Source: an uncultured Muribaculaceae bacterium | Lineage (GTDB): Bacteria; Bacteroidota; Bacteroidia; Bacteroidales; Muribaculaceae | Direction of reading: 5' to 3' | Length of the DNA stretch: 5,630 bases | Assembly (NCBI GenBank): GCA_947177435.1 | Contig: CAMWUM010000146.1 | Span: 1-5,630, forward strand | Part shown: one piece after another, positions 1 through 5,630 of the stretch | Numbering within the stretch: position 1 is the first letter of the stretch | Layout of the letters: each line of letters starts with the position of its first letter | Program-made: the position numbers and the translations under genes | The notes under the pieces: generated by a model | What the model saw: only the letters and a program-made list of their open reading frames with translations | Told to the model about the DNA's origin: nothing | The model's database searches: none

Positions 1-1
1 A

Positions 2-160
2 TTTGTCGACATTGACGAGTTCACCGACAATATTGACGCAAAGGCCGCCAAAGCCGCAGCCGCCGATATCGAAGACCTCGACGCGGAGTTCTACGGCTCA
101 GACGAGTACGACCCCGAGGAGTTCGAGGCTGAAGGATTTGACGAAATGCGTTACAACTGA
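2..160 (+). CDS. C-terminal end of an unidentified acidic protein (partial)
   Basis: An open frame enters from the left edge and gives 52 residues before a TGA at 158-160. The visible tail is strongly acidic: 19 of 52 residues are Asp or Glu and only three are Lys or Arg. A short Ala/Lys stretch (residues 13-21) comes first, then clusters such as DEYDPEEFEAE. Such tails are usually disordered extensions, so the functional domain lies outside the window and I cannot name the family. The frame is favoured over the overlapping TTG-started frame (3-212) because it is open from the edge, its composition looks like a real acidic tail, and it stops cleanly before the convergent holB gene. Its stop is 37 bp from the holB stop, so the two transcripts meet tail to tail. 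Confidence 0.6.
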   Translation, partial: FVDIDEFTDNIDAKAAKAAAADIEDLDAEFYGSDEYDPEEFEAEGFDEMRYN

Positions 161-197
161 TCCCCTCCCCTATAAAGAATTGTCCTCCTCCCAGGCA

Positions 198-1319
198 TCA
201 TTGCTTGAGTAGGAGGATTACTTTTATGGCCAGGTCAAAGTTGATGAGCTTGGCGTTGCCGTTGGCGGCTATATCGGCGCGGGCATCGTTAATGATGTCG
301 AACAGGCGCAGTACGTTGCGCTCGTTGATGAATGGGGAGAAACGTGTGCTAAACTGCTGCTCGGCGGCGGTGAGCGAGTTGAGGTCTAGCACGCGGATGT
401 TGAGGATGAAGTTCTCGCGAATCATGCGTGCGCAGTACTCCAAAAACTGCATCTCCCTCTCGCGGCCAAGCGCGGCCAGGTCAGTGCCCCATTTGCGCAA
501 GTCGGCGACACTGCGCGTGTAGGCCTTGCGCATCAATTCGATGAACATATCCAGGTACAACTGCCTCTCCTTGGACACGGATATCAGTTTGATAGCCTCT
601 GAGACATTTCCCGCGGCCAGGCGGGCAATCTGCACCGCGTCGTCGCCGCCAATTGAGTACTGGCTTGCCAGATATGCGGCCACCTCCGCATCAGAGTATC
701 GCTTTACGGTCACGCGCTGGGTACGCGAATAGATGGTGGGCAGGATCAGGCGCGAATTGTCGCTAGCCATTACGAACAGCGTGTCAGGATGCGGCTCTTC
801 GACCAGTTTGAGGAGTTTGTTCGCCGCCTCCTCTTTCAGTCGCTCCGGCAGCCACATCAATACTATCTTGTAACGTGAGCCATGGGCCGTATACGCGAGT
901 TTGCGGAGAAGATCGTTGGCCTCCTCCACATAGATCTGCGGCTGAGCGTTGATGTTGTCGAGCCGCATGAGCCATTGCTCAAAGTCCATGAAGGGGTTGT
1001 CGTCCATCTGCTCGCGAAATTCGGGCAGATAATCGTCAGACACGGCCACCGAACCTTTCTTGACCACAGGAAAAGAATAGACAGTGTCGATATGGTTGTA
1101 AGTCTGATGCTGCTGGCAAGCAGGGCATCGGCCGCAACTGTCGCCCGACGGCAGGCGATTTTCACAATGTATGTATTGGGCCAAAGCGCGGGCCAGAGCG
1201 AACTTGCCCGTGCCTGCCGGGCCCTCAAGCAAAAGAGCGTGGGGCATGCGGCCTGAATCGACCATCCCTCTCAGGCGCTCTTTCACCTCGGCGTGACCGG
1301 GAATATCGCTAAATCTCAT
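198..1319 (-). CDS. holB: DNA polymerase III subunit delta' (clamp loader)
   Basis: A 373-residue AAA+ protein that is part of the clamp loader (with delta and tau/gamma) which loads the beta sliding clamp onto primed DNA. The Walker A motif GPAGTGK is at residues 33-39. A zinc module follows, with Cys52, Cys62, Cys65 and Cys68. The Walker B region (about 151-159, KIVLMWLPE) lacks the acidic DE pair, as expected for a non-hydrolysing delta' subunit. It runs into EEAANKLLKLVEEP (163-176), and the sensor-1/SRC-like region reads SRTQ at 198-201, so the usual Cys is Thr. Between the zinc module and Walker B lies a longer segment (about 78-150, beginning with an FPV motif) that I associate with Bacteroidetes homologues. 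The ATG at 1317-1319 lies inside the end of mlaF, with an 11-nt overlap, so expression is likely coupled to the transporter genes. The family assignment is firm. Confidence 0.95.
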   Translation of the reverse strand: MRFSDIPGHAEVKERLRGMVDSGRMPHALLLEGPAGTGKFALARALAQYIHCENRLPSGDSCGRCPACQQHQTYNHIDTVYSFPVVKKGSVAVSDDYLPEFREQMDDNPFMDFEQWLMRLDNINAQPQIYVEEANDLLRKLAYTAHGSRYKIVLMWLPERLKEEAANKLLKLVEEPHPDTLFVMASDNSRLILPTIYSRTQRVTVKRYSDAEVAAYLASQYSIGGDDAVQIARLAAGNVSEAIKLISVSKERQLYLDMFIELMRKAYTRSVADLRKWGTDLAALGREREMQFLEYCARMIRENFILNIRVLDLNSLTAAEQQFSTRFSPFINERNVLRLFDIINDARADIAANGNAKLINFDLAIKVILLLKQ

Positions 1320-2121
1320 AGTTGTCCTTGTTGCGTCGGGCCGAACCGTGCGCCGTGTGTCCGTTGCGCACGATGTACTCCTTCACTTCCTGGAATAGAT
1401 CGGTAGCAAAGACGAAATCGTTGAGGGCCTGATTGGTGGCACTGAATATCTTATGCATATCGCCCACCCATTCGCGGTGGCCTTTGTTGAGGAATATGAT
1501 ATTCTCGCCTATGCCGAGCACGGAGTTCATGTCGTGGGTGTTGATCACGGTCGTAATGCCGTACTCGTGAGTAATGTCGCTCAACAGATCGTCGATGAGG
1601 ATAGATGTGCGCGGGTCGAGGCCCGAGTTAGGCTCATCGCAAAACAGGTACTTGGGATTGAGCGAGATTGCACGGGCGATGGCGGCGCGCTTCTGCATGC
1701 CGCCCGACAGTTCTGATGGGTACTTGTTTTCCGAGCCGCCGAGATTCACACGCTCGATGCAGAACATCGCTCTATCCCTCTGTTCAGCATAAGACATAGA
1801 GGTGAACATCATCAACGGAAACATAACATTTCCGAGCACGGTCTCACTGTCAAACAGAGCCGAACCCTGGAAGAGCATGCCAATCTCCTTGCGCAGTTCC
1901 TTCATCTCGCCGGGCTTCATCTGCAGGATGTCGCGGCCGTCAAAGAGGATTTGCCCCTGCTCGGGGCGCAGCAGACCGACAAGCGACTTCATAAGCACGG
2001 TCTTGCCCGAGCCGCTCTGGCCGATTATGAGATTGGTCTTGCCGGTATAGAAGTCGGCTGACACGTCGTGAAGCACAGTCTTGCCTTCAAACGACTTGGT
2101 TACGTTCTTAACTTCAATCAT
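1309..2121 (-). CDS. mlaF: ABC transporter ATPase, MlaF-like (phospholipid/MCE transport)
   Basis: A 270-residue cytoplasmic ATPase subunit. All ABC motifs are intact: Walker A GQSGSGKT (34-41), Q-loop Gln85 in LFQGSALF, signature LSGGM (138-142), Walker B YLFCDEP (158-164), D-loop SGLDP (166-170) and switch His196. The GSALFDS stretch after the Q-loop and the LSGGMQKR signature are typical of MlaF rather than generic importers. Asn165 in DEPNSGLDP replaces the more common Thr, which I recall as usual in Bacteroidetes members. With MlaE it would power lipid movement between inner and outer membranes and maintain outer-membrane asymmetry; the direction is not shown by sequence. The ATG shares one base with the mlaE stop (TAATG), a typical translational-coupling junction. 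The C-terminus (about 225-270) is hydrophilic and contributes the overlap with holB. Confidence 0.93.
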   Translation of the reverse strand: MIEVKNVTKSFEGKTVLHDVSADFYTGKTNLIIGQSGSGKTVLMKSLVGLLRPEQGQILFDGRDILQMKPGEMKELRKEIGMLFQGSALFDSETVLGNVMFPLMMFTSMSYAEQRDRAMFCIERVNLGGSENKYPSELSGGMQKRAAIARAISLNPKYLFCDEPNSGLDPRTSILIDDLLSDITHEYGITTVINTHDMNSVLGIGENIIFLNKGHREWVGDMHKIFSATNQALNDFVFATDLFQEVKEYIVRNGHTAHGSARRNKDNYEI

Positions 2122-2867
2122 TAGAGCAGCACTTTGGTGAGCAATACGTCAAACAATAGGATGAGAATAGAACTTGACACCACGCCTCGCGTGCTGGCAG
2201 CACCCACTTGCAGGGCACCCCCCTTGACATAGTAGCCGTAATAGCAGGCCACCGAGGCGATGATGAACGCGAAGAAGAGGCTCTTGATGAGGCCGTACCA
2301 CACGTACCATTCTATAAAGAGCGTCTGGAAGCCCTCGACCAGTTGGGTGTAGGATATGATTTCAGTGAAATAGGCCACTCCAAGGCCGCCGACAAAAGAT
2401 GTGCCCATACACAGGATTACAAGCACCGGCATAAACACCACAAAGGCCACTATCTTGGGCAGGGCCAGGAAGTTGGCCGAGTTTACGCCCATTATTTCGA
2501 GGGCGTCAATTTGTTCGGTTACTCGCATAGTGCCGATTTCCGAAGTGATGTTGGAGCCGACCTTACCCGCCAGAATGAGACAGAGGATGGAGTTGGAGAA
2601 CTCAAGCAGAATGATTTCCCTCGTGGCCAATCCCACGGTGTAGCTCGGCAGGAAAGGCGACGTGGAGTTAAGCTTCATCTGTATGGTGATTACCGCGCCG
2701 ATGAAGATAGAAATGATGAGCACTAGCGGAATCGAGTCAACACCTAGTTTGGAGATTTCGGCCACGGTGCGCTTGCCGAACACTTTCCAGCGGTCGGGGA
2801 TGCTGAATACCTTGCCCATGAAGATGCAATATTGGCCTAAGTCGGCCAAAGAGTGGAATAGTGACAT
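2121..2867 (-). CDS. mlaE: MlaE-family ABC transporter permease
   Basis: A 248-residue inner-membrane permease of the MlaE family (formerly DUF140), partner of the ATPase encoded next. The N-terminus is amphipathic (1-40), as in other members. Hydrophobic segments lie at about 45-64, 85-100, 139-167, 193-214 and 229-248. The family hallmark between helices is at 100-129: it begins AGKVGSNI, continues through EIGTMRVTEQIDALE and ends MGVN. A second conserved stretch, QVGAASTRGVVSSS, is at 220-233. Length and motifs are complete. The start ATG (2865-2867) has no Shine-Dalgarno, which is normal in this phylum, and lies about 25 nt below the transcription start predicted from the -7 element at 2899-2906. 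No MCE-domain substrate-binding protein (MlaD) follows; holB takes the third position, so MlaD must be encoded elsewhere if the system is complete. Confidence 0.93.
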   Translation of the reverse strand: MSLFHSLADLGQYCIFMGKVFSIPDRWKVFGKRTVAEISKLGVDSIPLVLIISIFIGAVITIQMKLNSTSPFLPSYTVGLATREIILLEFSNSILCLILAGKVGSNITSEIGTMRVTEQIDALEIMGVNSANFLALPKIVAFVVFMPVLVILCMGTSFVGGLGVAYFTEIISYTQLVEGFQTLFIEWYVWYGLIKSLFFAFIIASVACYYGYYVKGGALQVGAASTRGVVSSSILILLFDVLLTKVLL

Positions 2868-2898
2868 GCGAAAATATCAAATTCTTTAATTCTTGCCG

Positions 2899-2906
2899 CA
2901 AAGTTA
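2899..2906 (-). promoter_or_regulatory. -7 promoter element for mlaE-mlaF-holB
   Basis: On the minus strand this reads TAACTTTG, an exact match to the Bacteroidetes primary-sigma -7 consensus TAnnTTTG. It would start transcription near 2892, about 25 nt before the mlaE ATG. I see no clear TTTG -33 element at the expected spacing, so strength cannot be judged. It lies 12 bp from the oppositely oriented element at 2919-2926. Confidence 0.6.
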
Positions 2907-2918
2907 ACCATTTTTTCG

Positions 2919-2926
2919 TAATTTTG
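2919..2926 (+). promoter_or_regulatory. -7 promoter element for the secreted Ntn-hydrolase gene
   Basis: The plus strand reads TAATTTTG, matching TAnnTTTG. Predicted initiation is near 2933, leaving about 20 nt of leader before the ATG at 2953. The nearest upstream CTTG (2892-2895) is 23 bp away, a little far for a standard -33 element. It is back to back with the mlaE promoter, so the two polymerases would cover each other's sites. Confidence 0.55.
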
Positions 2927-2952
2927 CACCATCAATTACAATTTTGAGCACT

Positions 2953-4008
2953 ATGAGACGCCTATTATGCCTTACTTTGTCTGCCCTCCTGGCCGCATCA
3001 GCCTGCCTGGCATGCACTGCAGCGCTCGTGCCGGGATGCCGCACGGCATCGGGGCGCCCGATGATGTGGAAGCATCGCGACACCGGAGCCAAAGGTAACT
3101 TTGTTGAGAGAGTTGAGGCCTGCGACTCGGCGTTCGGCTACGTGGCCCTCTTCAACGACGGCGACTCTCTGCTACGCGAAGCCTGGATGGGCATGAACGA
3201 CCGCGGATTCGCCATTATGAACACTGCCGTTTATGATCAACATCCCTATTATATGAATGAGGATGGCGAGGGCCTGGTGATGGCCATGGCTCTACGCCGC
3301 TGCGAGACTGTCGATGATTTCGAAGCCATGCTGCGCGCCATGTACGCCGACGGCCCTGCCACAATCGGCATCAACGCTAACTTCGGCGTGATGGATGCCA
3401 AGGGCGGTCTGGCCTTTATAGAGGCCGACGACTATGGATGCACTCGCTTCGACGCCGGCGACAGTGTACTCGTGCGCGCCAACTTCTCTTTCACAGCCAT
3501 TCGCGACAACGCCAAGGGCAAGGCTCGCTACGCCACGGCTTGCCGCCTGCTCGTGCCCGAGGGCGAGGCCGGAAAGGTGACGCCACTGACGTTCACCGAA
3601 GGGCTGTCCCGCTCATTCTGGCAGTCTGACGAGCAACGCGACTATATCTCTGCCAATGGCTGGGTGCCTGCCAACCACGACTTCATTCCACGCACCCTCT
3701 CCACCGCCTCAATTGTAATCGAGGGAGGCAAGGGCGAGGACATAACCATGTGGGCAGAACTTGGCTATCCGCCTTGCGCAGTCATTCACAAAGCCACAAT
3801 GGCCCACGTTCCTGATGCTCTGCGCCCTACGGCTCCGGGCTGGGAAAGCCCTGCATGCATCGAGGCCAACCGCCTGCGCGACAGTGTGATGCGCAAAGGC
3901 AAAGGCGGAAAGTATGAAATCAACATGCCGGCCCTGCGCCCTATAATGGAGCGATGCTCCGAGATTAATAAATTGAAAATGGAGAATGGAGAATTGACCA
4001 CTCCCTAA
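2953..4008 (+). CDS. Secreted Ntn hydrolase, C45/C69/choloylglycine-hydrolase-like
   Basis: A 351-residue exported amidase-type protein. The signal peptide (1-20, MRRLL then a Leu/Ala core) ends in LA before Cys21-Thr22. Cleavage there would expose Cys21 as the N-terminal nucleophile, the arrangement used by Ntn hydrolases. Supporting family-like stretches are GRPMMWKHRDTG (34-45), whose R42/D43 resemble the conserved Arg-Asp pair, GMNDRGFAIMNTA (80-92), NFGVMDAKGGLAFIE (143-157) and RANFS (175-179). The family cleaves linear amide bonds (peptides, N-acyl amino acids, bile-acid or penicillin-type amides); the substrate here cannot be read from sequence. ATG 2953 is preferred over the in-frame TTG at 2944 because it begins directly with a good signal peptide. 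Cys18 could alternatively be a weak lipoprotein site. The last dozen residues (about NKLKMENGELTTP) are encoded by a dispersed repeat and look added. Probably co-transcribed with the DUF486 gene 25 nt downstream. Confidence 0.8.
   Translation: MRRLLCLTLSALLAASACLACTAALVPGCRTASGRPMMWKHRDTGAKGNFVERVEACDSAFGYVALFNDGDSLLREAWMGMNDRGFAIMNTAVYDQHPYYMNEDGEGLVMAMALRRCETVDDFEAMLRAMYADGPATIGINANFGVMDAKGGLAFIEADDYGCTRFDAGDSVLVRANFSFTAIRDNAKGKARYATACRLLVPEGEAGKVTPLTFTEGLSRSFWQSDEQRDYISANGWVPANHDFIPRTLSTASIVIEGGKGEDITMWAELGYPPCAVIHKATMAHVPDALRPTAPGWESPACIEANRLRDSVMRKGKGGKYEINMPALRPIMERCSEINKLKMENGELTTP
3970..3997 (+). repeat. Dispersed AT-rich repeat, copy 1 (inside the hydrolase 3' end)
   Basis: A 28-bp stretch beginning AAATTGAAAATGGAGAAT and ending GAATTGA. 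It matches the reverse complement of 5313-5340 at 24 of 28 positions. It is translated as the final residues of the hydrolase (KLKMENGEL). This composition differs sharply from the GC-rich coding sequence just before it, suggesting the repeat was inserted at, or expanded into, the gene end. Confidence 0.65.
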
Positions 4009-4028
4009 ACCTTTAAACATCTAAACCT
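4005..4028 (+). repeat. Three tandem 8-bp units, YTAAACMT
   Basis: The units are CTAAACCT (4005-4012), TTAAACAT (4013-4020) and CTAAACCT (4021-4028). The first supplies the stop codon of the hydrolase (TAA, 4006-4008), and the array fills nearly the whole gap to the DUF486 start at 4034. No TAnnTTTG promoter or hairpin is visible in the gap, which fits co-transcription of the two genes. Confidence 0.5.
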
Positions 4029-4033
4029 TCATC

Positions 4034-4393
4034 ATGCAATCGGCTATATTCACGATTTTGCTTTTGATAGTGTCGAACGTGTTCATGACGTTCGCCTGGT
4101 ATGGCCACCTAAAATTTGTGCCCTCGAAGTGGCCGATATGGGCCATCGTGCTTATATCATGGGGTGTGGCCCTGTTTGAATACTGCTTTATGGTGCCGGC
4201 CAATCGCATCGGCTCCGATATGCACGGCGGCCCGTTCAGCCTGGTGCAACTCAAAGTAATACAGGAGGCCATCACACTGGTAGTGTTCACCGTCATTGCC
4301 ATGTTCGTCTTTGGGGGAATGACTCTGAGGTGGAACCACATCGTGGCCTTTATGATGCTCGTTGGCGCAGTCTATCTGGTGTTTATGAAATAA
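4034..4393 (+). CDS. DUF486 family small membrane protein (DMT-like)
   Basis: A 119-residue inner-membrane protein with four predicted helices at about 3-22, 34-53, 75-94 and 101-118. It carries the DUF486 signatures: SNVFMTFAWYGHLK (14-27), LISWGVALFEY (40-50), VPANRIG (54-60) and FSLVQLKVIQEAITL (68-82). Length is typical. A short loop insertion, SDMHGGP (61-67), sits between ANRIG and FSLVQLK. The family is grouped with the drug/metabolite transporter superfamily by its four-helix fold, but no substrate is known. The ATG is 25 nt after the hydrolase stop, so the two are probably one transcript; a functional link is not evident. The stop is 4 bp from the stop of the convergent TPR gene. Confidence 0.9.
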   Translation: MQSAIFTILLLIVSNVFMTFAWYGHLKFVPSKWPIWAIVLISWGVALFEYCFMVPANRIGSDMHGGPFSLVQLKVIQEAITLVVFTVIAMFVFGGMTLRWNHIVAFMMLVGAVYLVFMK

Positions 4394-4397
4394 GCGC

Positions 4398-5282
4398 TCA
4401 TTCAAAGAGACGCATCACCTTCGTAGGGTCGGCCCCAAGCTGAATTGCTCGCTTGGCGTCGGCCTTTGCTTGGTCCAACTGGTATGCTTCGCGATTGGCC
4501 CATGCTCGGTAATAGTATAGTTCGGCATCATCGCCGCATTTCTCAAGCCCCTCATTGATTGCGGCCGTAGCGTCAGAGAGCCTGTCAAGCACCAAGTAGC
4601 ACCCTGCCAATCCGGCATAATACTCCGGCTCGGGATCCATAGCGATAAGTTTTTGGTAATATGGTATGGCCTGGACCTCGCTTCCAGTCATCGAATAAAG
4701 CGACGAGAGAGCCAGACAAGTGTTCTCACTGTCAGGATCAACCACCTTCAGCACGCCGAAATCTGCAATGGCCGATTGTGCGTCGCCGGCATAGAGCGAC
4801 ATCATACCGTGGTAAAATCGAGCCTTTACGTTGAGGCTGTCGCGCTCAATCACATCTGTAAAACCACTCATGGCCTCAGCATCGCGCCCAAGGCGCAGGC
4901 ACAGTTGTGCGCGGTTGCTCATCACAGTAGTCATAGACGGAGCGATTGCCAATGCATTATCGTACGCCCGCATAGCCAGGCTATCCTGACCAAGTTGGGA
5001 ATACAGCAAACCGAGGTTATTGTAAAGCAGCACGTTCGACGGATTGTCAGGTTCAACCCTCATCGCATCTTTAAAACGCATAATTGCTGACACATAGTCG
5101 CCCTCGTCGATAGCCTTCTCAGCCTCGCCAATCAAGATTAGGTACGGATTCTCCTCATCGTCCCCCGCAGGCGACATCGACTGCGGATTCTCCTTAAGTA
5201 TCTGGTCGTGCCTGATCGGGTTGACCGCCACCGCAGCCATCCCCCACATCAGCACCGCCAACATCATCAATTTTCTCATCAT
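4398..5282 (-). CDS. Exported TPR-repeat protein
   Basis: A 294-residue protein with a signal peptide (MMRKLMMLAVLMWGMAAVA, cleavage near residue 19) and no lipobox, so it is probably periplasmic. A short acidic linker (about 36-45) precedes roughly seven consecutive 34-residue TPR units at about 45-79, 83-116, 117-150, 151-184, 185-218, 219-251 and 252-285. The repeats carry the usual consensus, for example LYNNLGLLYSQLGQDSLAMR and DNALAIAP. TPR arrays are protein-binding scaffolds; the partner and pathway are unknown, and no enzymatic domain is fused. ATG 5282 (or the adjacent ATG 5279) is chosen over an upstream in-frame TTG at 5300, because that TTG lies within the predicted -7 promoter element. 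The gene stands between a terminator upstream and a convergent neighbour downstream, so it is likely monocistronic. Confidence 0.87.
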   Translation of the reverse strand: MMRKLMMLAVLMWGMAAVAVNPIRHDQILKENPQSMSPAGDDEENPYLILIGEAEKAIDEGDYVSAIMRFKDAMRVEPDNPSNVLLYNNLGLLYSQLGQDSLAMRAYDNALAIAPSMTTVMSNRAQLCLRLGRDAEAMSGFTDVIERDSLNVKARFYHGMMSLYAGDAQSAIADFGVLKVVDPDSENTCLALSSLYSMTGSEVQAIPYYQKLIAMDPEPEYYAGLAGCYLVLDRLSDATAAINEGLEKCGDDAELYYYRAWANREAYQLDQAKADAKRAIQLGADPTKVMRLFE

Positions 5283-5297
5283 ACAAATATTTATGCG

Positions 5298-5305
5298 CAA
5301 AGATA
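5298..5305 (-). promoter_or_regulatory. -7 promoter element for the TPR gene
   Basis: The minus strand reads TATCTTTG, matching TAnnTTTG. Initiation would fall near 5291, leaving a leader of only about 9-12 nt before the ATG at 5282 or 5279. The -33 position falls within the AT-rich repeat at 5308-5340, where no TTTG is present. The element rules out the TTG at 5300 as a start codon if it is the main promoter. Confidence 0.6.
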
Positions 5306-5307
5306 GT

Positions 5308-5340
5308 CATTTTCAATTTTAAATTCTACATTTTCAATTT
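5308..5340 (-). repeat. Dispersed AT-rich repeat, copy 2 (upstream of the TPR promoter)
   Basis: Read on the minus strand, this holds two perfect copies of AAATTGAAAATG (5340-5329 and 5319-5308) separated by 9 bp, giving a 21-bp period. The 28 bp at 5313-5340 match copy 1 (3970-3997) at 24 of 28 positions in opposite orientation. It sits directly upstream of the TPR -7 element. Confidence 0.65.
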
Positions 5341-5356
5341 TTTTCGCTAAAGAGGC

Positions 5357-5394
5357 AAAAAAAATAGCGCCTGCTGCCCGGACGGGCGGCAGAC
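5357..5394 (-). terminator. Rho-independent terminator of the redoxin gene
   Basis: On the minus strand an outer stem (GTCTGC with GCAGGC, including one T-G wobble) and an inner stem (GCCC with GGGC, loop GTCC) are separated by a single C-A mismatch. The arms are 5384-5394 and 5369-5379. A run of eight Ts (5364-5357) follows after four intervening bases. Placement about 22 bp after the redoxin stop is right for its terminator and insulates the TPR gene from read-through. Confidence 0.75.
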
Positions 5395-5416
5395 TGCTGC
5401 TAAGAGGGGTCGCTGA

Positions 5417-5630
5417 TTAGAGCGACGATAATTCTGACAGACTGGGATTGACCTTGGCGATTCGTCCGTCGGGGGCAATCAGCATAGAGCCAAATCCGTG
5501 GTCGAGGCCATAGTCGGAGGCAATGTTATTGGCCTGGGCTCCAGTCACGTTGAACTGCTGAGCCATATCAAGACCGTCGCGCTTGGCAATCTCAGCGAAG
5601 AGCGCGGGCTCTTGATCGAAGTTGACCGAA
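5417..5630 (-). CDS. Thioredoxin-fold (redoxin/TlpA-like) protein, C-terminal part
   Basis: The minus-strand frame enters at the right edge and gives 70 residues before TAA (5419-5417). The segment looks like the C-terminal half of a redoxin domain. It has VNFDQEPALF near the start, a helix with FAEIAKRDGLD, then QQFNVTGAQANNIASDYGL and a final beta-hairpin MLIAPDGRIAKVNPS. The LIxPDGxI strand-turn-strand is characteristic of AhpC/TSA and TlpA-type proteins, many of which in Bacteroidales are exported thiol-disulfide proteins. The active-site CxxC region would lie outside the window, so redox activity cannot be judged. The cis-proline usually just before the last hairpin is not obvious; the sequence there is DHGFGSML. 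An N-terminal DUF4369 or similar domain is possible but unseen. Its terminator is at 5357-5394. Confidence 0.72.
   Translation of the reverse strand, partial: SVNFDQEPALFAEIAKRDGLDMAQQFNVTGAQANNIASDYGLDHGFGSMLIAPDGRIAKVNPSLSELSSL

Noticed and set aside
3..212. Plus-strand TTG-started frame of 69 residues
   Set aside because: Thr/Ser/Pro-rich shadow of the acidic C-terminal frame at 2-160; it also runs into the end of holB.
183..217. Possible terminator hairpin TCCTCCT/AGGAGGA between the convergent genes
   Set aside because: The 7-bp stem has a 21-nt loop, lies partly in holB coding sequence and lacks a clean T-run; too weak to call.
882..1256. Plus-strand 124-residue frame antisense to holB
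   Set aside because: Overlaps the conserved Walker A, zinc and Walker B coding region of holB; no promoter or motif supports it.
2208..2726. Plus-strand 172-residue frame antisense to mlaE
   Set aside because: Lies wholly within a well-supported MlaE gene; His/Asp/Glu-rich translation without recognisable motifs, as expected for the antisense of a hydrophobic gene.
2944..2952. Upstream TTG start for the Ntn hydrolase
   Set aside because: Adds only MST before the ATG and gives no better signal peptide; ATG 2953 is the simpler choice.
4653..5090. Plus-strand 145-residue frame antisense to the TPR gene
   Set aside because: Shadow of a periodic TPR gene with clear repeats on the other strand.
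3970..5340. Inverted repeats as ends of a transposon or MITE
   Set aside because: The 1.3-kb interior holds ordinary genes on both strands and no transposase; no target-site duplication is visible.
1..5630. A novel defence or mobile system
   Set aside because: No nuclease, transposase, integrase, toxin-antitoxin, CRISPR or retron-like gene is seen; all complete genes belong to recognisable housekeeping, envelope or scaffold families.

Overview
The window looks like chromosomal DNA from a Bacteroidales bacterium, possibly Muribaculaceae or a relative, although the family level is a guess. Three upstream regions carry the Bacteroidetes-type -7 element TAnnTTTG, and the starts checked lack Shine-Dalgarno sequences. 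The DNA polymerase III delta' protein has a Bacteroidetes-style degenerate Walker B, and the other proteins are of types common in that phylum. Nothing suggests a phage, plasmid, integron or CRISPR locus.

Left end (2-160, + strand): the acidic C-terminal tail of an unidentified protein. It converges on a minus-strand operon (2867 down to 198) of mlaE, mlaF and holB. These are the permease and ATPase of an MCE/Mla-type phospholipid transporter, followed by the clamp-loader delta' subunit. The genes are joined by a 1-nt TAATG overlap and an 11-nt overlap, so they are almost certainly co-transcribed and translationally coupled.

Middle (2868-4393): a short divergent promoter region drives mlaEF-holB leftward. 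Rightward it drives a secreted Ntn-type hydrolase (C45/C69/choloylglycine-hydrolase-like), followed by a small four-helix membrane protein of the DUF486 (DMT-like) family. The hydrolase's 3' end is formed by a short AT-rich repeat, and a second copy lies inverted about 1.3 kb away in front of the TPR gene.

Right end (4398-5630, minus strand): an exported protein with about seven TPR repeats, convergent with the DUF486 gene at a gap of only 4 bp. It has its own -7 promoter element. Further right is the C-terminus of a thioredoxin-fold (redoxin) protein that runs off the window and is followed by a good Rho-independent terminator.

The genes do not form one obvious new system. This is ordinary core and envelope gene content. 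The points most worth a second look are the dispersed 21-bp-period repeat that supplies both a protein C-terminus and a promoter-upstream region, the orphan secreted Ntn hydrolase, and the pairing of lipid-transport genes with holB.
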